A stretch of DNA of 53,728 bases from Methylotenera_A sp031369365 (GTDB taxonomy: Bacteria > Pseudomonadota > Gammaproteobacteria > Burkholderiales > Methylophilaceae): NCBI GenBank assembly GCA_031369365.1, contig JANMOP010000009.1, forward strand, positions 1 to 53,728, in the 5' to 3' direction. The notes below the pieces were generated by a model. The model did not search any database, was not told where the DNA came from, and worked only from the letters and a program-made list of their open reading frames with translations. Shown here piece after piece: positions 42,343 to 51,209 of this stretch (positions are counted from its first letter, which is position 1; each line of letters starts with the position of its first letter). The position numbers and the translations under genes are program-made.

Positions 42343-43962
42343 TTAAAGCCGCATTTTTTTCCCGCGCGATTTTGCCCATTCCATTACTGCTTTAAACTTG
42401 GCTGTCGGCGCATCGTCATAATATTGTAGCAAGCCCCAGCTGCCCCATTTAGACCATCTACCCACGCTGGTATAACTACAAATTAAATCGCCGCCCGCTT
42501 GCGCCCATGCGTTCAAGTTTTGACTATAAACCTCGCCCATTCTAGGGTCGGCATTCGCCTCGGTAAATAGCTTGGTAATAGCATCGTTATTTTCGGTACC
42601 TAAAGCACCCACCAGATGCTGACCTGACTCATAAGCAACCAATTTAAGGCCGTGTTGATCGGCAACTATTTTATTTTGCTGTATCCATTGTTGTGATTTT
42701 GGCAGTGCAACCGCGAAAATATGCTCGAACAATTTGTCTAAGTTCCAAGCAGCAACTTCGTTTACAGTTAAAGCACCTTTGTTTCTAGGTGTTATGTTTA
42801 CACTAACATAAGGCGCAATTGCCAACACATCGGCCTGCTTTGCGGCGTTTTTAAAGCTTAAAATGCTTTCTGCCCTATATGTGTTGGCGGCTTGCGATGC
42901 TAACACTTTTACATAGCTTGTATTACCACCGTAAACTGCTTGCCAAATATCAAATATTTGCATTGATCGATACGCATAATAATGGGCTGTAGCTTTAGAA
43001 GATTGCCCCATTAAACTTAGCGCTTGCCCCATTTGGTTGGCATAATGGGTTTGTTTAAAACCGTTATTCCACACCTCATTTGAGTATTCTACCCAAGCAC
43101 GTAAATTGGGCTTTAAATGGGCTTTTACCATTTGTGCAAATTGTTTGATGTAAGCATCGTCGGCTAAATGTGGCATACAAAACCAAGGATCTGCCTCTAA
43201 GCGATTAGCTAAATCTAGCATTAACTCAAGCGGTACGCCTTTTTTAGTAAAACTCGCATCAGTTAACTTTGGCCTGTCATCCCATGTTATTTGGGTTGAG
43301 TTATTGGTCAACATAAAGTCCATCAGCCTAATGCAGGCCATGCCAGACCAGCGCTTAATAAACTGTGGATGCCACGGGTTTGAGACATACACAGACTCAA
43401 AACCTGGCATGATAACGCGAATGTTTCTAATGTAATCTTGTGGATTTGTTTTAATGATTTCGATATGGAACGGTTTATTAGCGTCTACTTTTACAACTAT
43501 TTTGCCAGATGTTTTAGATACAATATCTTTATTAGTGGCGGCATTTCTAAATGCCAATTCACCCTCCCCATCATACAACACAGTGTAATCGCCGCTGGGG
43601 TAATGGTTGCCCTTAATGCCACACACAATTGCAATGGCAAAGCAATCTGGGTCTATGCGTTTTACCCAGCCGTGTGCGTCGATTTCTAGCGCGGGCCCAT
43701 CTCCCCATTTGCCTTTCTTACGCTGACTTACCCAGCCACCCGCCATACGAAATAAATCCACAAATGGTAGCTCTGTCGTGTAATTTTTAATAGCTGCAAG
43801 ATTAATCCCCAATCGAGCATTAGGTGCATCAGTTTTTACACTTACGTCATTTGTAGTATTTTTATTTTCACGCGCGGTGGCTAAATTTAAGCCCCCTGTT
43901 AGCGTTATTAATGCTGTGCCAATGAATTTTCGTCTAGTGATATTGATTTTTGGAGCCATCAT
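42343..43962 (-). CDS. Tat-exported glycoside hydrolase-like protein (clan GH-A fold)
   Basis: The N-terminus carries a twin-arginine signal (NITRRKFIGTALITLTGG). The roughly 539-residue protein has a beta-rich part (about 50-190) and then a TIM-barrel-like part. There WVEYSNEVWNNGF gives the Asn-Glu pair typical of the clan GH-A acid/base, and LKLVAYESGQHLVG could supply the nucleophile Glu. Such proteins are often annotated cellulose-binding or hypothetical. I choose ATG 43962, eight bases past the mtnA stop, with AGGT overlapping that stop. The substrate is unknown. Its location inside the mtnA/mtnB pair is odd. Confidence 0.75.
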   Translation of the reverse strand: MMAPKINITRRKFIGTALITLTGGLNLATARENKNTTNDVSVKTDAPNARLGINLAAIKNYTTELPFVDLFRMAGGWVSQRKKGKWGDGPALEIDAHGWVKRIDPDCFAIAIVCGIKGNHYPSGDYTVLYDGEGELAFRNAATNKDIVSKTSGKIVVKVDANKPFHIEIIKTNPQDYIRNIRVIMPGFESVYVSNPWHPQFIKRWSGMACIRLMDFMLTNNSTQITWDDRPKLTDASFTKKGVPLELMLDLANRLEADPWFCMPHLADDAYIKQFAQMVKAHLKPNLRAWVEYSNEVWNNGFKQTHYANQMGQALSLMGQSSKATAHYYAYRSMQIFDIWQAVYGGNTSYVKVLASQAANTYRAESILSFKNAAKQADVLAIAPYVSVNITPRNKGALTVNEVAAWNLDKLFEHIFAVALPKSQQWIQQNKIVADQHGLKLVAYESGQHLVGALGTENNDAITKLFTEANADPRMGEVYSQNLNAWAQAGGDLICSYTSVGRWSKWGSWGLLQYYDDAPTAKFKAVMEWAKSRGKKMRL

Positions 43963-43970
43963 CAAAATAC

Positions 43971-45086
43971 CTATATGAAGTTTTTAGCCATCGATAAAAT
44001 TTGATCAGGCAAGTACACGCCTTGCTCTGTAATTATACCTGTCACCAACCTTGCAGGTGTAACATCAAAAGCGGGATTGGCGGCGCTTGATTCAAGCGGT
44101 ATTACGCGCACGCTTTGCACACTGCCATCTGCCGCTTGGCCTTGTATAGTCGCTACTTCATCGCTATGTCGCTGTTCAATTTCTATCTCTTTGTAATCTG
44201 AAATATCCCAATCAATGGTGGGCGTTGGTACGGCGGCGTAAAAAGGGATTCTGGGATTAGAAACTATATGATTAGAAACACTATTATCAAACGCCGCCAA
44301 AGCTTTTAAATAAGTGCCAATTTTGTTGCACACGTCGCCGCTTGCCGTCACGCGGTCTGCACCTACAATGACCATATCCACCAAACCTTGCTGCATCAAA
44401 TGGCCGCAAGCATTGTCGGTAATTACCGTGTGCGGCACGCCATGTTGTGCCAGCTCCCAAGCGGTTAAAAAAGCCCCTTGGTTGCGCGGACGCGTTTCGC
44501 TCACCCACACATGAATATTCAAACCCGCATCAAAGGCGGCGTAGATAGGCGCGAGCGCAGTACCGAAATCTACCGTGGCCAGCCAACCAGCGTTGCAGTG
44601 GGTGAGGATGTTGAAAGGCTTATTTTTTATTAATTGGTTTAGATATAAATTTTTGAAAAGCGCCAAACCATGTTGCCCAATCGCCTGATTTTGCGCCACA
44701 TCTTCCTCGGCAATGTTGGCCGCCTCGCGCCATGCAGTTAAATTTCGCAAATTTGGCATACCCTGCAAGCAAGCAACCATGCGGCTTACAGCCCACCTTA
44801 AATTAACTGCGGTGGGGCGACTATTAATAAGCACATTTGCCGCTTGGTGTAAATTGACATCAGAATCATCTTCTAACATCGCCAGTGCCATACCATAAGC
44901 CGCTGCCACGCCAATTAAAGGTGCGCCACGCACTTGCATCGTTTTTATGGCAGTCACCATTTTATCTAAGCTATCAATACGCGCAATTTCAAATGCAAAC
45001 GGCAGCTTGGTTTGATCGATAATCTCGACAAACTTACAGCGCACGTCTGGCCATATAGTGCGATAGTGTTGTGCGGCTACTTTCAT
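43971..45086 (-). CDS. mtnA: Methylthioribose-1-phosphate isomerase
   Basis: MtnA isomerises methylthioribose 1-phosphate to methylthioribulose 1-phosphate, the substrate of MtnB. The 371 residues belong to the eIF2B-alpha/MtnA family. Visible parts are TAIKTMQVRGAPLIGVAAAYGMAL, LTHCNAGWLATVDFGTALAPIY with the catalytic Cys, and DMVIVGADRVTASGDVCNKIGTY with the catalytic Asp. It begins a unit with the glycosidase-like gene and mtnB. Confidence 0.96.
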   Translation of the reverse strand: MKVAAQHYRTIWPDVRCKFVEIIDQTKLPFAFEIARIDSLDKMVTAIKTMQVRGAPLIGVAAAYGMALAMLEDDSDVNLHQAANVLINSRPTAVNLRWAVSRMVACLQGMPNLRNLTAWREAANIAEEDVAQNQAIGQHGLALFKNLYLNQLIKNKPFNILTHCNAGWLATVDFGTALAPIYAAFDAGLNIHVWVSETRPRNQGAFLTAWELAQHGVPHTVITDNACGHLMQQGLVDMVIVGADRVTASGDVCNKIGTYLKALAAFDNSVSNHIVSNPRIPFYAAVPTPTIDWDISDYKEIEIEQRHSDEVATIQGQAADGSVQSVRVIPLESSAANPAFDVTPARLVTGIITEQGVYLPDQILSMAKNFI

Positions 45087-45388
45087 ATTTGTTTTTATGC
45101 TAAGTTTTACGTTTTCTTAATTAATTCACACTTTAATTTTCATGCCACAAATTTCAAAACAGTATAAATAATATTATTTAAAAAGCTTGCATTTTGTTAG
45201 GTTTTATTTATTACGTTTTTCCATCCACAAAATCTGTGGATAACTTTGTGGATTACTGTGTAACAAAAGCTTAACTTACCAATTTTAAAGGCTTTTTTCT
45301 AAAAGTTCACTTTTTAATCTATATTTTTTATTATAAAAATCAATGAGTTACAGTATGTCATTGGTTTGATAAGGATTTTTTGCCTCAG
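45087..45388. other. AT-rich spacer upstream of mtnA with DnaA-box-like cluster
   Basis: The 302 bases between tatD and mtnA hold no gene. They are very AT-rich. The notable content is TGTGGATAA (45235-45243, a perfect DnaA box in reverse), TGTGGATTA (45247-45255, one mismatch) and the opposing CCATCCACA (45221-45229, two mismatches). Confidence 0.6.
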
Positions 45389-46204
45389 TTAATGTAAAGC
45401 TTCAAGTGGTGTGCATAAACTAGCTAATTTAGGTAAAATTTGCAGCGCATTTTTACCTGTAACTTCAATGATTTGCGTCATTTCTTGTGACCTTAAATTG
45501 GCCATAATTTGCGCGATTTTTACTAGTTGCGCGGGGTTGTTTCTACCTTTTGTGCCAATCCATTCTGGCGCAATGTCAGGCGCGTCGGTTTCTAAAACAA
45601 TATATTCTAAGGGCAAAGTTCTGGCTAACTCGCGGATTTTAAGCGCACGCGGGTATGTCATGGCGCCGCCAAAGCCTAGTTTAAAGCCTAACTTCGCAAA
45701 CACCTCGGCTTGTTGCGCGCTACCATTAAAGGCGTGTGCAATACCGCCACGCACTTTATGCTTGCGTAAATACTTTAGCACATCGTCGATAGCGCGGCGT
45801 ACGTGAAGAATGACGGGTAAATCAAACTCAGCGGCGATTTTAAGTTGCTCAGTAAAAAAGTATTCTTGCGTTTCACGATTTTGCTGGGTGACAAAAAAAT
45901 CTAGGCCTATCTCGCCTACTGCCACGAGCTTGCTATTTGGCACAGCTAGTTGTGTTGTGATTAATTGTTTAAGCAAAGTCAAATCACTTGGCTGTGCGCC
46001 ATCGACGTACATGGGGTGAATGCCCAAAGCCATGCTGCAATGGGCATATTGGTTGGATAAAGTGATGACTTGCTGAAAATTTTCGCGCGCAACAGCGGGG
46101 ACGACGATCATGCCAACGCCGTCTTTTAATGCACTGACGGCCACTGCGTCACGGTCAGCATTAAATTCGGCGGCATCTAAATGGCAGTGCGTGTCAATTA
46201 ACAT
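45389..46204 (-). CDS. tatD: TatD-family metal-dependent hydrolase (DNase-like)
   Basis: The 271 residues have the amidohydrolase-type metal sites: DTHCHLD at the start, VGEIGLDFF with a metal-binding Glu, LHVRRAIDDVL with His, GIAHAFNGS with His, and LETDAPDIAP with Asp. TatD-type enzymes act as 3'-5' exonucleases or DNases. It starts nine bases after ribD and is presumably co-transcribed. The specific paralog (TatD, YcfH or YjjV) is not resolved. Confidence 0.9.
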   Translation of the reverse strand: MLIDTHCHLDAAEFNADRDAVAVSALKDGVGMIVVPAVARENFQQVITLSNQYAHCSMALGIHPMYVDGAQPSDLTLLKQLITTQLAVPNSKLVAVGEIGLDFFVTQQNRETQEYFFTEQLKIAAEFDLPVILHVRRAIDDVLKYLRKHKVRGGIAHAFNGSAQQAEVFAKLGFKLGFGGAMTYPRALKIRELARTLPLEYIVLETDAPDIAPEWIGTKGRNNPAQLVKIAQIMANLRSQEMTQIIEVTGKNALQILPKLASLCTPLEALH

Positions 46205-46213
46205 GCTTGTCTT

Positions 46214-47299
46214 TTACTTAATTTTGGCGCGCAGCCGAATATCCACGCCAATCTGGCGCATATCGATGATGTCAAGATTCTCAGCCTGGCTCATTTGTGT
46301 AAAAGCTGGCAGCGCAAACATCCCTTTTGCGGTGCTGCCCATGAGTTTCGGCGCGTAGTAAATCAGCAGCTCGTCTATGAGGTTTTGCGCCAGCAGCGCG
46401 CCGTTTAGGCCTTCGCCTGCCTCGCATAATACCTCGTTGATTTCGCAAGCCGCAAGGTGGCTTAATAGCGCTTTTAGGAACACTTTATTCTGCTCATTTG
46501 GAATATAAAGCAGCTGTGCACCTACGTTTAGTAATTGAGTAGATTTATTGTGTGTGTCATTAGCAAACGCAATCAACACATTACCATCTTGCAGAATTTT
46601 AGCTTCGATGGGCGTTTGTAGCTGGCTATCGACGATCACTTTTAATGGTTGGCGATTGGTGGCGATGTCGCGCACGCTCATACTTGGGTTATCCGCCAAC
46701 ACCGTACCAATGCCCGTAAGTATAGCGCAGCTTCTAGCGCGCCAATGTTGCACATCTAACCTTGCTGGTTCGCTCGTTATCCATTGACTAGCCCCGTTAT
46801 TCAGCGCGGTTTTTCCATCTAAACTGGCGGCGATTTTAGAACGAACAAAAGGCAATTGACGCGTCATACGCGAGATAAACCCTGGGTTAAGCGCTTCTGC
46901 TTGCACTTGCATTAAACCACTGGCGACCTCTATATTGTGAGATTGCAAATGCGCCAAACCACTGCCCGCAACGAGCGGATTTGGGTCTTGCATGGCGATG
47001 ATAACTTTAGCAATGCCCGCATCCACAATGGCCTGCGAGCAAGGTGGCGTGCGGCCTGTGTGACTGCAAGGCTCTAGCGTAATGTAGGCAGTTGCGCCTT
47101 CGGTTTGTACACCTGCTTGTAGAATAGCGAAAATTTCGGCATGTGGCTCACCCGCTTTTAGGTGCGCGCCCTCGCCGATTATTTTGCCGTCTTTTACAAT
47201 CACGCAGCCTACGCGCGGATTTGGCATGGTGGTATATAAACCCTGCTCTGCCAGTTGCAGCGCGCGGGTCATGTAGAGGTGATCGGCGGTTGAGAACAT
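46214..47299 (-). CDS. ribD: Bifunctional riboflavin biosynthesis deaminase/reductase
   Basis: RibD performs two steps of riboflavin synthesis. The 361 residues start with a zinc deaminase domain (PNPRVGCVIVKDGKIIGEGAHLKAGEPHAEIFAI, PCSHTGRTPPCSQAI). The C-terminal reductase domain (from about 150) has RSKIAASLDGKTALNNGASQWITS. It lies downstream of nrdR, the usual proteobacterial order glyA-nrdR-ribD. No FMN riboswitch is seen in the 212-base gap; that gap holds repeats. Confidence 0.97.
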   Translation of the reverse strand: MFSTADHLYMTRALQLAEQGLYTTMPNPRVGCVIVKDGKIIGEGAHLKAGEPHAEIFAILQAGVQTEGATAYITLEPCSHTGRTPPCSQAIVDAGIAKVIIAMQDPNPLVAGSGLAHLQSHNIEVASGLMQVQAEALNPGFISRMTRQLPFVRSKIAASLDGKTALNNGASQWITSEPARLDVQHWRARSCAILTGIGTVLADNPSMSVRDIATNRQPLKVIVDSQLQTPIEAKILQDGNVLIAFANDTHNKSTQLLNVGAQLLYIPNEQNKVFLKALLSHLAACEINEVLCEAGEGLNGALLAQNLIDELLIYYAPKLMGSTAKGMFALPAFTQMSQAENLDIIDMRQIGVDIRLRAKIK

Positions 47300-47320
47300 G
47301 TGATAGCTTAATGACCAAAT

Positions 47321-47480
47321 TTAGCCATAGATAAACACAGATGTATACAGATGAACATGGATTAATTTATTGCTCATATGAAACTCTCTATTGAAACTCT
47401 CTATTAATCAACAAATTTTAAATACTGCATTTAGTTTTTAATGGTGTGCATCTATGTTTATCTGTATTTATCTGTGGCAA
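47321..47480. repeat. CACAGATGAACATGG inverted repeat (copy A5) between nrdR and ribD
   Basis: The left arm (47321-47365) is a degenerate tandem with ATAAACACAGATG. The right arm (47441-47480) ends TTTATCTGTATTTATCTGTG. Between the arms the unit GAAACTCTCTATT is directly repeated (about 47379-47406). Confidence 0.8.
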
Positions 47481-47511
47481 AAATTTTATAAATCGCACCT
47501 ATAAATCGCAG

Positions 47512-47955
47512 CTATAAATTACGGATAGCATCATTAAAATCATCGACATCGGAAAAACTGCGATATACCGAGGCAAAGCGAATATATGCGACTTTATCCA
47601 TCACTTTCAGCTCTTGCATCACGCTTTCACCTAACTCACGCGCGGGGATTTCGCGCTCGCCAAGTGATAGCATTTTTTGCACAATGTGATCGAGCGCGCG
47701 CTCTACGTATTCTGTCGGCACTGGGCGCTTGTGCAGGGCACGGGTGAATGACAATTTTAGTTTATCGCGACTAAATTCCTCGCGCGTGCCATTTGTTTTT
47801 ACCACTTGTGGCAAGTGCAAATCAGCCGTTTCATAGGTGGTAAAGCGCTTGTCGCACTTGCCACATTTGCGGCGGCGACGAATAGAATCGCCTTCGTCAT
47901 TCACTCTAGAATCAATGACTTGCGTGTCCGCATCACCGCAGAAAGGGCATTTCAT
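47512..47955 (-). CDS. nrdR: Transcriptional repressor NrdR
   Basis: NrdR represses ribonucleotide reductase genes when dATP/ATP is bound. The 147 residues have the N-terminal zinc ribbon (CPFCGDADTQVIDSR, RRKCGKCDKRFTTYE) and an ATP-cone domain from about residue 46. It is encoded between glyA and ribD. Two near copies of its last 13 bases follow its stop codon on the minus strand. Confidence 0.98.
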   Translation of the reverse strand: MKCPFCGDADTQVIDSRVNDEGDSIRRRRKCGKCDKRFTTYETADLHLPQVVKTNGTREEFSRDKLKLSFTRALHKRPVPTEYVERALDHIVQKMLSLGEREIPARELGESVMQELKVMDKVAYIRFASVYRSFSDVDDFNDAIRNL

Positions 47956-47971
47956 ATTATTTTACCTATTG

Positions 47972-48030
47972 GTAGGAGCGACGCCCTCGTCGCGATAAAC
48001 AAAGTATCGGCACGAGGGCGTGCCTCCTAC
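47972..48030. repeat. GTAGGAGCGACGCCCTCGT inverted repeat between glyA and nrdR
   Basis: The left arm is GTAGGAGCGACGCCCTCGT (47972-47990) and the right arm CACGAGGGCGTGCCTCCTAC (48011-48030), with a 20-base loop. It would form a stable hairpin in a glyA-nrdR transcript. Confidence 0.85.
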
Positions 48031-48037
48031 AAAATTT

Positions 48038-49285
48038 CTAGGCCCCATACACTGGAAAACGTGCCGTCAACGCATGTACTTTGTCTTTGGTCGCTGCAAT
48101 TACCGTATTGCTAGTCGGATTATCCAACACGTCCGCGATTAAATTGGCGACAATTTTCGCTTCGGCCTCCATAAAACCTCGCGTAGTAATGGCGGGTGAA
48201 CCAATGCGTATGCCGCTTGTTACAAACGGGCTTTCAGGATCGTTTGGAATGGCGTTTTTATTCACCGTAATGTGCGCCAAACCTAGCGCGGCATCCGCAG
48301 CTTTGCCCGTTAAGCCTTTTGGACGTAAATCAACCATGAACATGTGTGACTCGGTGCGACCTGAAATAATGCGTAAGCCGCGCGTAGTCAAGGTTTCGGC
48401 CATGGCTTGTGCATTTTTAATGACTTGTGTTTGATACACTTTAAACTCAGGTTGCGACGCTTCTAAAAATGCGGTGGCTTTACCTGCAATCACATGCATC
48501 AGCGGACCGCCCTGCAAGCTTGGAAACACGCTGGAGTTGAGCGATTTTTCAAATTCGGCTTTAGCCAAAATAATGCCGCCACGCGGGCCGCGCAAGGTTT
48601 TGTGCGTAGTTGATGTGACAAAATCAGCGTGTGGCACTGGGTTTGGGTAAACACCGCCTGCGATTAATCCAGAATAATGCGCCATATCCACCATGAAATA
48701 CGCGCCCACTTTTTTGGCAATTTCACTCATACGCGCCCAATCAAAACGCAGCGCATAAGCACTTGCCCCGCCAATTAACAACTTTGGTTTAGATTCGACA
48801 GCAATGCGCTCCATTTCATCGTAGTCAATTTCTTCTTGTTCGTTTAAACCATACGCCACAATATTAAACAATTTGCCCGACAAATTAGCAGGCGAACCAT
48901 GCGTTAAATGTCCGCCGTGGCCAAGATTCATGCCCATGATTGTATCGCCAGGTTTTAAAATACTAAAGTAAACCGCCTGATTGGCTTGCGAACCAGAATG
49001 TGGCTGCACATTGGCATACTCCGCACCGTATAAGGTTTTCAGGCGATCAATCGCCAATTGTTCCACTTGATCCACATATTCACAGCCGCCGTAAAAACGC
49101 TTGCCTGGGTAGCCTTCTGCATATTTATTGGTGAGTTGCGAACCTTGCGCTTCCATCACTGCTGGGCTGGTATAGTTTTCGGATGCAATCAGTTCGATAT
49201 GCTGATGCTGACGTGCTATTTCACTTTCAATCATCTGCGCGAGTGCTGGGTCGGATTTACTTAAGGTGTTTGTAGTGCTAAACAT
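48038..49285 (-). CDS. glyA: Serine hydroxymethyltransferase
   Basis: GlyA interconverts serine and glycine while loading a C1 unit on tetrahydrofolate. It supplies methylene-THF for ThyA. I use ATG 49285 (MFSTTNTLSKSDPALAQ), which has GGAG eight bases upstream; the frame extends further only through a TTG. Of its 415 residues, the PLP Lys lies in FVTSTTHKTLRGPRGG. ASENYTSPAVMEAQGS and GHGGHLTHGSPANLSG are conserved. Confidence 0.98.
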   Translation of the reverse strand: MFSTTNTLSKSDPALAQMIESEIARQHQHIELIASENYTSPAVMEAQGSQLTNKYAEGYPGKRFYGGCEYVDQVEQLAIDRLKTLYGAEYANVQPHSGSQANQAVYFSILKPGDTIMGMNLGHGGHLTHGSPANLSGKLFNIVAYGLNEQEEIDYDEMERIAVESKPKLLIGGASAYALRFDWARMSEIAKKVGAYFMVDMAHYSGLIAGGVYPNPVPHADFVTSTTHKTLRGPRGGIILAKAEFEKSLNSSVFPSLQGGPLMHVIAGKATAFLEASQPEFKVYQTQVIKNAQAMAETLTTRGLRIISGRTESHMFMVDLRPKGLTGKAADAALGLAHITVNKNAIPNDPESPFVTSGIRIGSPAITTRGFMEAEAKIVANLIADVLDNPTSNTVIAATKDKVHALTARFPVYGA

Positions 49286-49372
49286 GTAACAATGCTCCAA
49301 GATATTTTAAGACTAACAGAACTTATTTTATCATGTGACATTGCATATTAAACCTAAGTTGCTATAAATAGA

Positions 49373-49387
49373 TGCCTAAAATAGGCA
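49373..49387. promoter_or_regulatory. Small palindrome between glyA and iscX
   Basis: TGCCTA-AAA-TAGGCA lies about 90 bases before the glyA start in a divergent intergenic region. It is a possible operator, by position only. A TATAAT at 49450-49455 may be the -10 of iscX. Confidence 0.3.
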
Positions 49388-49484
49388 ATTGCAAAGATGC
49401 TTTTTTACTTAGTTTTAAATCAGGCATGCACCTAACATAAAGCGCACGCTATAATCACATTATAAAATTGATGAGAAATGCTAT

Positions 49485-49679
49485 ATGAAATGGACTGAAA
49501 GCCAAAAAATTGCCGAAGAATTATTCGACAAATATCCCAATATAGATCCAAGCACCATTCGCTTTACCGATTTAATGCAATGGGTAATGGCGCTAGAAGG
49601 CTTTAACGACTTACCTGAACACTGCGGTGAGAAAATTTTAGAAGCGATTCAATTAGCATGGATTGAAGAGGCTGACTAA
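49485..49679 (+). CDS. iscX: Fe-S cluster assembly protein IscX
   Basis: The 64-residue acidic protein starts MKWTESQKIAEELFDKYPNIDPSTIRFTDL and has LPEHCGEKILEAIQLAWIEEA, the complete IscX (YfhJ) signature. IscX binds IscS and modulates Fe-S cluster assembly. It is usually last in the isc operon; here it stands alone, divergent from glyA, with no other isc gene in the window. Confidence 0.95.
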   Translation: MKWTESQKIAEELFDKYPNIDPSTIRFTDLMQWVMALEGFNDLPEHCGEKILEAIQLAWIEEAD

Positions 49680-49763
49680 TTGGATTTAGCGGGGTTTCGA
49701 TTAATTGTTACATCACACTTATTTTGTCATTATGTACTATGCTTTTAACTTGAGTTTATAACT

Positions 49764-51176
49764 ATGCAGCCAACAACATTACTCAAAATCCCAAGAGAGA
49801 TTTTCAAAGCCTATGACATTCGCGGAATTGTAGGCCTTACTTTAACACCTGCCATTGTGGAAGCAATCGGTCATGCGCTTGGCAGTGAGGCCAAGCAGCG
49901 TGGGCAAAATGAAATTTGTATCGGTTACGATGGCAGGTTATCTGGCTCAGAGTTAGCTGAAGCGTTATCGACAGGCATACGCAAAGCGGGTGTCAATGTG
50001 GTGAATTTAGGCATGGTCGCCACACCAATGGTGTATTTTGCGGCACATCATTTGGGCAATCAGTGTGGTGTCATGGTCACTGGTAGCCACAACCCACCAG
50101 ATTACAATGGCCTAAAAATGGTGCTGGCAGGTGAAACGCTATCAAATGAGAGCATTCAAAGATTGCGCCACCGCATCGAATACAAACTACTTACTTATGG
50201 CGATGGTGTTGAGCGCAGCTATGATATTGTGCCTCACTATATCGCGAAAATAAAAGCGGACATTAACCTAGCACGACCCTTGCAAATTACAGTGGATTGC
50301 GGCAATGGTGTGGCTGGCGCCTTTGCAAAAGCGCTGTATAACGCCATTGGTTGCCGCGTAGAAGAACTATTTTGTGAGGTAGACGGTCATTTTCCCAACC
50401 ATCATCCTGATCCTTCTGTGCCAGAAAATTTGAACGATTTAATCGAGGCGCTAAAAAACACGCGATCTGAATTAGGCCTAGCGTTTGATGGCGATGGCGA
50501 TAGGCTGGGCGTAGTGACCAAAGAAGGCGACATCATTTATCCAGATCGCCAATTGCTATTGTTCGCACAAGATGTACTAAGCCGTAACGCGGGTGCCACG
50601 ATTATTTTTGATGTGAAATCGACGCGTAATTTAAGCCCGTGGATACAGAAACTTGGCGGCAAGCCAATGATGTGGAAAACGGGTCACTCACTCATCAAGG
50701 CAAAAATTAAAGAAACCAACGCAGCACTTGCGGGTGAAATGAGCGGCCATGTGTTTTTTAACGACAATGATAGTCATGGTAAAAAACGCTGGTATGGCTT
50801 TGATGATGGCTTGTATGCTGGTGCGCGACTACTAGAAATTTTAAGTCAGTTTCCTAATCCCTCAGAAATACTCAATAACTTGCCCGATAGCGTCAGCACG
50901 CCTGAGCAGCACATTCAAATGCAAGAGGGCGAGCCACACAAACTGATTGCAGAGCTGCAAAAGACTGCCAAGTTTGCAGATGCTGTAGAGGTGGTTACTA
51001 TTGATGGCCTGCGTGTGGAATATGAAGATGGCTTTGGTTTAATGCGGCCTAGTAACACGACGCCAGTGATAGTACTGCGCTTTGAGGCCAATAACGAAGC
51101 GGCTCTCAAGCGTATTCAAGCACAGTTTCGCGATGTAATTTGGGAGGCTGCGCCCAATGTGGCCTTGCCTTTTTAG
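49764..51176 (+). CDS. Phosphomannomutase/phosphoglucomutase
   Basis: The 470 residues belong to the alpha-phosphohexomutase family of AlgC/ManB type, acting on mannose or glucose phosphates for sugar nucleotide and polysaccharide synthesis. Motifs: FKAYDIRGIVG, the phosphoserine loop VMVTGSHNPPDYNGLK, the metal loop AFDGDGDRLGVV, the sugar loop GEMSGHVFF and the phosphate-binding RPSNTTPVIVLRFEA. The AlgC-like dual specificity is inferred. An aspartic protease gene follows 33 bases later. Confidence 0.93.
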   Translation: MQPTTLLKIPREIFKAYDIRGIVGLTLTPAIVEAIGHALGSEAKQRGQNEICIGYDGRLSGSELAEALSTGIRKAGVNVVNLGMVATPMVYFAAHHLGNQCGVMVTGSHNPPDYNGLKMVLAGETLSNESIQRLRHRIEYKLLTYGDGVERSYDIVPHYIAKIKADINLARPLQITVDCGNGVAGAFAKALYNAIGCRVEELFCEVDGHFPNHHPDPSVPENLNDLIEALKNTRSELGLAFDGDGDRLGVVTKEGDIIYPDRQLLLFAQDVLSRNAGATIIFDVKSTRNLSPWIQKLGGKPMMWKTGHSLIKAKIKETNAALAGEMSGHVFFNDNDSHGKKRWYGFDDGLYAGARLLEILSQFPNPSEILNNLPDSVSTPEQHIQMQEGEPHKLIAELQKTAKFADAVEVVTIDGLRVEYEDGFGLMRPSNTTPVIVLRFEANNEAALKRIQAQFRDVIWEAAPNVALPF

Positions 51177-51209
51177 ACTGATTTAGCTTAAAAATATCGC
51201 CAAAATAGC

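Noticed and set aside
45221..45255. Chromosomal replication origin
   Set aside because: Only three boxes are present and none of the usual origin neighbours is in the window; kept as a DnaA-box-like cluster only.
47300..47511. FMN riboswitch near ribD
   Set aside because: The gap holds inverted and direct repeats and none of the conserved riboswitch helices could be recognised.
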